64,000 nucleotides of DNA from Lanius collurio. Its lineage: Eukaryota > Chordata > Aves > Passeriformes > Laniidae. Below the pieces are notes generated by a model. It was not told where the DNA came from. It searched no databases and was given only the letters and a program-made list of their open reading frames with translations. Position 1 is the stretch's first letter, and every line of letters begins with the position of its first letter. The stretch lies in contig JACBWW010000045.1 of NCBI GenBank assembly GCA_020086605.1, forward strand, positions 2,936,749 to 3,000,748. The letters are read 5' to 3'. The translations under genes were made by a program, and so were the position numbers. Of this stretch, positions 61,901 to 64,000 are shown in pieces.

Positions 61901-63777
61901 CTGAGTGTGGAGGGGCAGCAGAGCAGAGCCCTCTCCCAGTATAGAGATGCCATTAGGAGGGGAAGCAGTTTGGGAAATTACAGAGATTTAGCTTTTAGGT
62001 GAAAAGCCCAACTAGTCTGGGATATTTAATATAATTTTAAACAACGATAATGTATTTATATAAAATAGGATATGCTGATTTCATTTAGTAGGAATTGTTT
62101 GGGGGAAGGCAATATTTATTATTCAAGTCAAAGCTTCATTTGTGAGTTACCTGTATGTATATCCTAAAGATACTGATTTCAAATGGAGACAAATTTCTTC
62201 AAAAAGCCCCAAATGAGCCTTTCCTGCTTGTCAAGGCCCAGAAGGCAGGACATGGAAGCCATCAGCCCCCCTTTACATATCCCAGAGGGCAGATTCATGG
62301 CCTTCAGCATTTATTCTCTGCTTGCCCACATCTGAAAGCAAACCACTTCTTGTGCTCCAGCACCAGTGGATGAGTGGATGGAGGATTATCCCAGTGCCTC
62401 TTCTTGTTCCCCAGCTCTGTATCCTGGGCTGGAAGCACCCCCTGTTGTGTGTGTGGCGTTTGCTGTTTGGGTTCATCGTGTATGCGACCGGCGTAGAGTG
62501 AAATCCTCTCTCCTCTTTAGTTCTTGGATCATTTGCTGGCTGGCATTGAAGATATATCTGGACACTGGGGACAGTATTACTGGAAAGACAAGTAAGGATT
62601 TGCCAAAATACAGCTGTGTACATGTGTAGGGAAAAAAAGGAGGTTGGTTTCTATTCCCAAAGTTTCTGCTGTGGGCAGCTGGGCCTTGTTCATCCTTGTG
62701 GCACGAGGGAGGTGACAGAGGAGCAGCTTTTCCTTGTCCTTTTGGACACCAGGTTTTCAGGGCACTTCTGTGCTTGCAGACCCTCCTTGTGCACCCCCCT
62801 AAGAAGATCCTTTCTCCTCTCCTGTTGTGTTTGTCCCTTCTTGCCGTGGCCACGACACACAGTCTGTCTCAGACACTACCATTAGAGAGCTGAGTTGGCA
62901 GCAATGCTTGCTGTGGGCTGAAATTGCAGAGGATCTCTACAGATTTCTGTAATAAAGTGTTCAATTTTCATCAAATTCTGGGAATTTGTACATTTTAAAA
63001 TTTAAAAAATGCAGCTAGATTAACAAAGAAATCACAAATACCATAAAATGGACTAAAAACAATCTACCAGGTTTAATTCCTTGCTTGTCTCGACAGAGAT
63101 GCAGGGGGGTAGAGATTTTTTTAGGAATGCCTGTGCTTGGAAGTGCCACTAGAGGGTATGGGAGTCACTGCTGTTGAGGAGCATCCTGTCTCCTTGAGAG
63201 CAGATCTTCGAGAGATTGATGATCTCAGAGGTCTTTTCCAACCTAAATTATTCAACGATTTGAGCAGAAAGGAAGAGGGAATGGCTCAAAAGGGAATCTG
63301 GGAGTGTTTAAATCTTTGGCTGCTTCTAGTGCTTGTAGCACTTCTAAAGAGTTCCTGATATATCTGGCACTTTCAGGGAGTTTTTATTGTATTTAGTGAA
63401 GTTTTAATATTTTGACTCATGTAATGTAGTGCAGAAATAATTAGGGACTGACCTCTTGGACCATCGATTCCTGAGGAGGAGTTAATGGGATATAATGGAA
63501 TTTAATGGAATATGGGGCAGTTGTGGGCTATGACCCTGCTGCCCTGCTCAGATCTGTTGGTGCTGGGGTGTCAGAGGGGAGGCTGAACCCATCTCATTTT
63601 GTTCTCCAACAGGTTGGAATATTTCAACAGCAAATACCTGCAGAAGATCCTGCTCAGGGAGTACGACCAGCCCAAGTCCAGCATTGTGCTGCTCTACGAG
63701 AAGCTGGAGCGCAAACACGCCATGGAGCTGGCCCAGGCTGGGCAGCTGGGCCATGGCCCAGCCCACCCCTCCTTTCT
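46711..63777 (+). CDS. Plasma-membrane-type Na+/H+ exchanger, SLC9A2-like (NHE1/2/4 subgroup); 3' part beyond window
   Basis: Joining 46711-46966, 48369-48832, 49548-49798, 52933-53150, 56743-56939, 60268-60357, 62521-62591 and 63613-63777 gives an open 570-residue frame; the split next codon (CT|N) continues outside the window. SLC9A exchangers swap cytosolic H+ for extracellular Na+ at the plasma membrane. The extracellular N-terminus has NxS sites at N41 and N52. Membrane segments run from about 70 to 475, including [11 protein letters not shown] (129-139, inhibitor-binding region of NHE1), [12 protein letters not shown] (204-215), the catalytic FGESLLND (229-236) and [12 protein letters not shown] (423-434). 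The CHP-binding helix is [17 protein letters not shown] (493-509). Some stretches look most like NHE2 (CQVKAF, RKKLFI), others like NHE1 ([14 protein letters not shown]), so it seems a distinct paralog rather than a clear NHE1, 2 or 4 ortholog. Confidence 0.9.
46967..48368 (+). other. NHE intron 1
   Basis: This 1.4-kb intron is notably AT-rich from about 47590 to 48280, with no transposon recognised. Confidence 0.8.
48369..48832 (+). CDS. NHE gene coding exon 2
   Basis: The exon encodes residues 86-240, from [20 protein letters not shown] to [11 protein letters not shown]. It carries the [14 protein letters not shown] segment, [13 protein letters not shown] and the catalytic GESLLND motif with E231 and D236. 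The acceptor is TGCCCTCCAG|GG and the donor GTG|GTAAGG at 48833. Confidence 0.96.
49008..49252 (+). mobile_element. CR1 LINE fragment in NHE intron 2
   Basis: CR1 blocks: GAGGAAATGGCCTCAAATTT, CACCAGGGGAGGTTTAGACT, TGGATGTGGCACCTGGGGAC, GGTTGGACTTGATGATTTTG and CTTTTCCAACCTCAGTGATT. It starts about 175 bp after exon 2. Confidence 0.92.
49548..49798 (+). CDS. NHE gene coding exon 3
   Basis: The exon encodes residues 241-324, from [20 protein letters not shown] to [10 protein letters not shown] plus a split Ala. It includes [12 protein letters not shown] and the highly conserved [20 protein letters not shown]. The acceptor is TTCCACCCCAAG|GTG and the donor GC|GTAAGT at 49799. Confidence 0.96.
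49799..52932 (+). other. NHE intron 3
   Basis: This 3.1-kb intron holds no recognised transposon or exon. A 176-codon minus-strand open frame at 51141-51671 does not look like a known protein. Confidence 0.75.
52933..53150 (+). CDS. NHE gene coding exon 4
   Basis: The exon encodes residues 324-397: [20 protein letters not shown], then [36 protein letters not shown] and the rest of the segment to WRALG. The acceptor is ATTTTTCACTTCCTCAG|C and the donor CTTG|GTAGGG at 53151. Confidence 0.96.
53772..53948 (-). mobile_element. CR1-like LINE fragment (diverged)
   Basis: Reversed CR1-type sequence: GGGGAATTGTTGAGGTTGGC, GGAGATCATCTGGTCTGACC and TCCTGCCTGAGCAGGGTCAG, followed by a body reading CAGGGTGCTTGACCGACCTC. 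Confidence 0.7.
55012..55236 (+). mobile_element. CR1 LINE fragment
   Basis: CR1 blocks: GGAATGGGCTGCCCAGGGCA, GGCACTTGGGGACATGGGTT, GGTTGGACTTGGTGATCTTG and CTTTTCCAATCTTAACAATT. Confidence 0.92.
56743..56939 (+). CDS. NHE gene coding exon 5
   Basis: The exon encodes residues 397-462, from [20 protein letters not shown] to VILFTVFIQ. It has the conserved [19 protein letters not shown] segment with R427 and the adjacent glycines. The acceptor is TCCTGCTTTTCAG|GG and the donor CAG|GTAAAA at 56940. Confidence 0.96.
56940..60267 (+). other. NHE intron 5
   Basis: The intron contains a 31-bp minisatellite at 57034-57140, a moderately GC/CpG-rich patch at about 57780-58200 and a few chance open frames (for example 58887-59297, minus). 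No gene is recognised. Confidence 0.75.
57034..57140. repeat. 31-bp minisatellite, about 3.5 copies
   Basis: GGTGCTCCAG begins units at 57034, 57065, 57096 and 57127, exactly 31 bp apart. The unit continues CCCCGAGTTTTAAGG(A/T)ATTCT. One copy has CACTGAC in place of CCCCGAG. Confidence 0.95.
60268..60357 (+). CDS. NHE gene coding exon 6
   Basis: This 90-bp exon encodes residues 463-492, [20 protein letters not shown] then [10 protein letters not shown]. It marks the end of the membrane domain and the start of the cytosolic tail. The acceptor is GTTACTTTGCAG|GGA and the donor CGA|GTAAGT at 60358. Confidence 0.96.
60795..60948 (+). mobile_element. CR1 LINE fragment
   Basis: CR1 blocks: TGGATGGAGCTTGGAGCAAC, CCATGGCAGGGGGTGGAATG, CTTCCAACCCAAACCATTCC and ATCATTCTAC. 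Confidence 0.92.
61577..61735 (-). mobile_element. CR1 LINE fragment, inverted relative to 60795-60948
   Basis: Reversed CR1 3' end: TTTCAGTTGGAAGGGACCTT, CCACCCCCTGCCATGGGCAA, TCCCAAGTTGCTCCAAGCCC and CTGGCCTTGGACACTCCCAG. Confidence 0.92.
62521..62591 (+). CDS. NHE gene coding exon 7
   Basis: The exon encodes residues 493-515 plus part of K516: [20 protein letters not shown] then WKD. This is the amphipathic CHP-binding helix of the cytosolic tail, with F493, L494, L497 and L498 on the expected hydrophobic face. The acceptor is TCTCTCCTCTTTAG|TTC and the donor ACAA|GTAAGG at 62592. Confidence 0.95.
62592..63612 (+). other. NHE intron 7
   Basis: This 1.0-kb intron has a CR1 tail at 63215-63262 and a CTCF-like core CCACTAGAGGG at 63146-63156. 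Confidence 0.8.
63215..63262 (+). mobile_element. CR1 LINE tail fragment
   Basis: Only the tail remains: TTGATGATCTCAGAGGTCTT, then TTCCAACCTAAATTATTCAA and CGATTT. Confidence 0.78.
63613..63777 (+). CDS. NHE gene coding exon 8 (last within the window)
   Basis: The exon encodes residues 516-570: [20 protein letters not shown], then [20 protein letters not shown] and [14 protein letters not shown]. This is the conserved tail segment just after the CHP site. The in-frame TGA at 63779-63781 is not the real end. It lies within the donor CT|GTGAGC (GT at 63778), and related NHE2 continues after a similar F-A-S-L point. The long regulatory C-terminus should lie beyond the window. Confidence 0.9.
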
Positions 63778-64000
63778 GTGAGCAAACTCCACTTAAAACT
63801 CAGCAGCTGGGGGCTAAAAATGATGGGATGCATGAGCATCACTGATGGTGGTACATGGAGGGTCACTTGTTTCCCCATGAGTTACAGGGAAATGGTGCTC
63901 TGAGGAAGAGGCTCCTGCCCAGTTTTGGATGGGTTTGCACTGTTGAATGTTCTGAATGGCCACTTCAGACCTCACAGATGGTTCTGCTCTGCTCCCCGTG
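63778..64000 (+). other. Start of NHE intron 8 (runs off the window)
   Basis: Sequence after the inferred donor shows no similarity to the NHE tail, consistent with intron. If the donor were not used, the protein would stop at 570-571 residues, far shorter than family members (roughly 700-900). Confidence 0.75.

Larger units (their letters stand above)
60358..62520 (+). other. NHE intron 6
   Basis: The intron carries an inverted pair of CR1 tails (60795-60948 and 61577-61735). The rest looks like ordinary unique sequence. Confidence 0.8.

Overview
The window looks like avian genomic DNA, quite possibly passerine. The reasons are many short, 5'-truncated CR1 LINE copies with the bird-type tail (…TTCCAACCCAAACCATTCCATGATTCTG…), GT-AG split vertebrate genes, a CpG-island promoter, and a SH3BGRL neighbourhood that is X-linked in mammals and autosomal in birds. 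The species cannot be fixed from the sequence.

Layout. (1) 1-1.06 kb: AT-rich, nothing recognised. (2) 1.06-31.9 kb: the complete SH3BGRL gene on the + strand. It has a CpG-island promoter, four coding exons (1757-1801, 23926-24111, 26875-26955, 29859-29891; 114 aa) and a 3'UTR of about 2 kb ending after AATAAA at 31905. The 22-kb first intron holds CR1 copies and a GC-rich CpG/minisatellite island with a 10-N assembly gap. (3) 33.66-33.92 kb: an orphan promoter-like CpG block with X-box, CCAAT, GC boxes and TATA. (4) 37.6-39.2 kb: an intact 309-codon gene in one coding exon, read as TASL2, the paralog of the TLR adaptor TASL/CXorf21. It keeps an N-terminal MLxEG start and a C-terminal pLxIS motif. 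(5) 43.65-43.88 kb: a candidate terminal exon of an unidentified minus-strand gene. (6) 46.7 kb to past the end: eight coding exons (570 aa so far) of a plasma-membrane-type Na+/H+ exchanger related to NHE1/NHE2/NHE4. Its regulatory tail continues beyond the window.

The genes do not form a pathway in the operon sense. SH3BGRL is a small thioredoxin-fold scaffold protein. TASL2 would couple endolysosomal SLC15A4 and TLR7-type signalling to IRF5. The exchanger handles Na+/H+ transport. The most interesting points are the SH3BGRL-TASL2-NHE arrangement, the NHE paralog with no obvious X-linked mammalian counterpart, the orphan X-box/CCAAT/TATA promoter, and the minus-strand exon candidate. All homology statements come from recognition of family sequences, not from a search.
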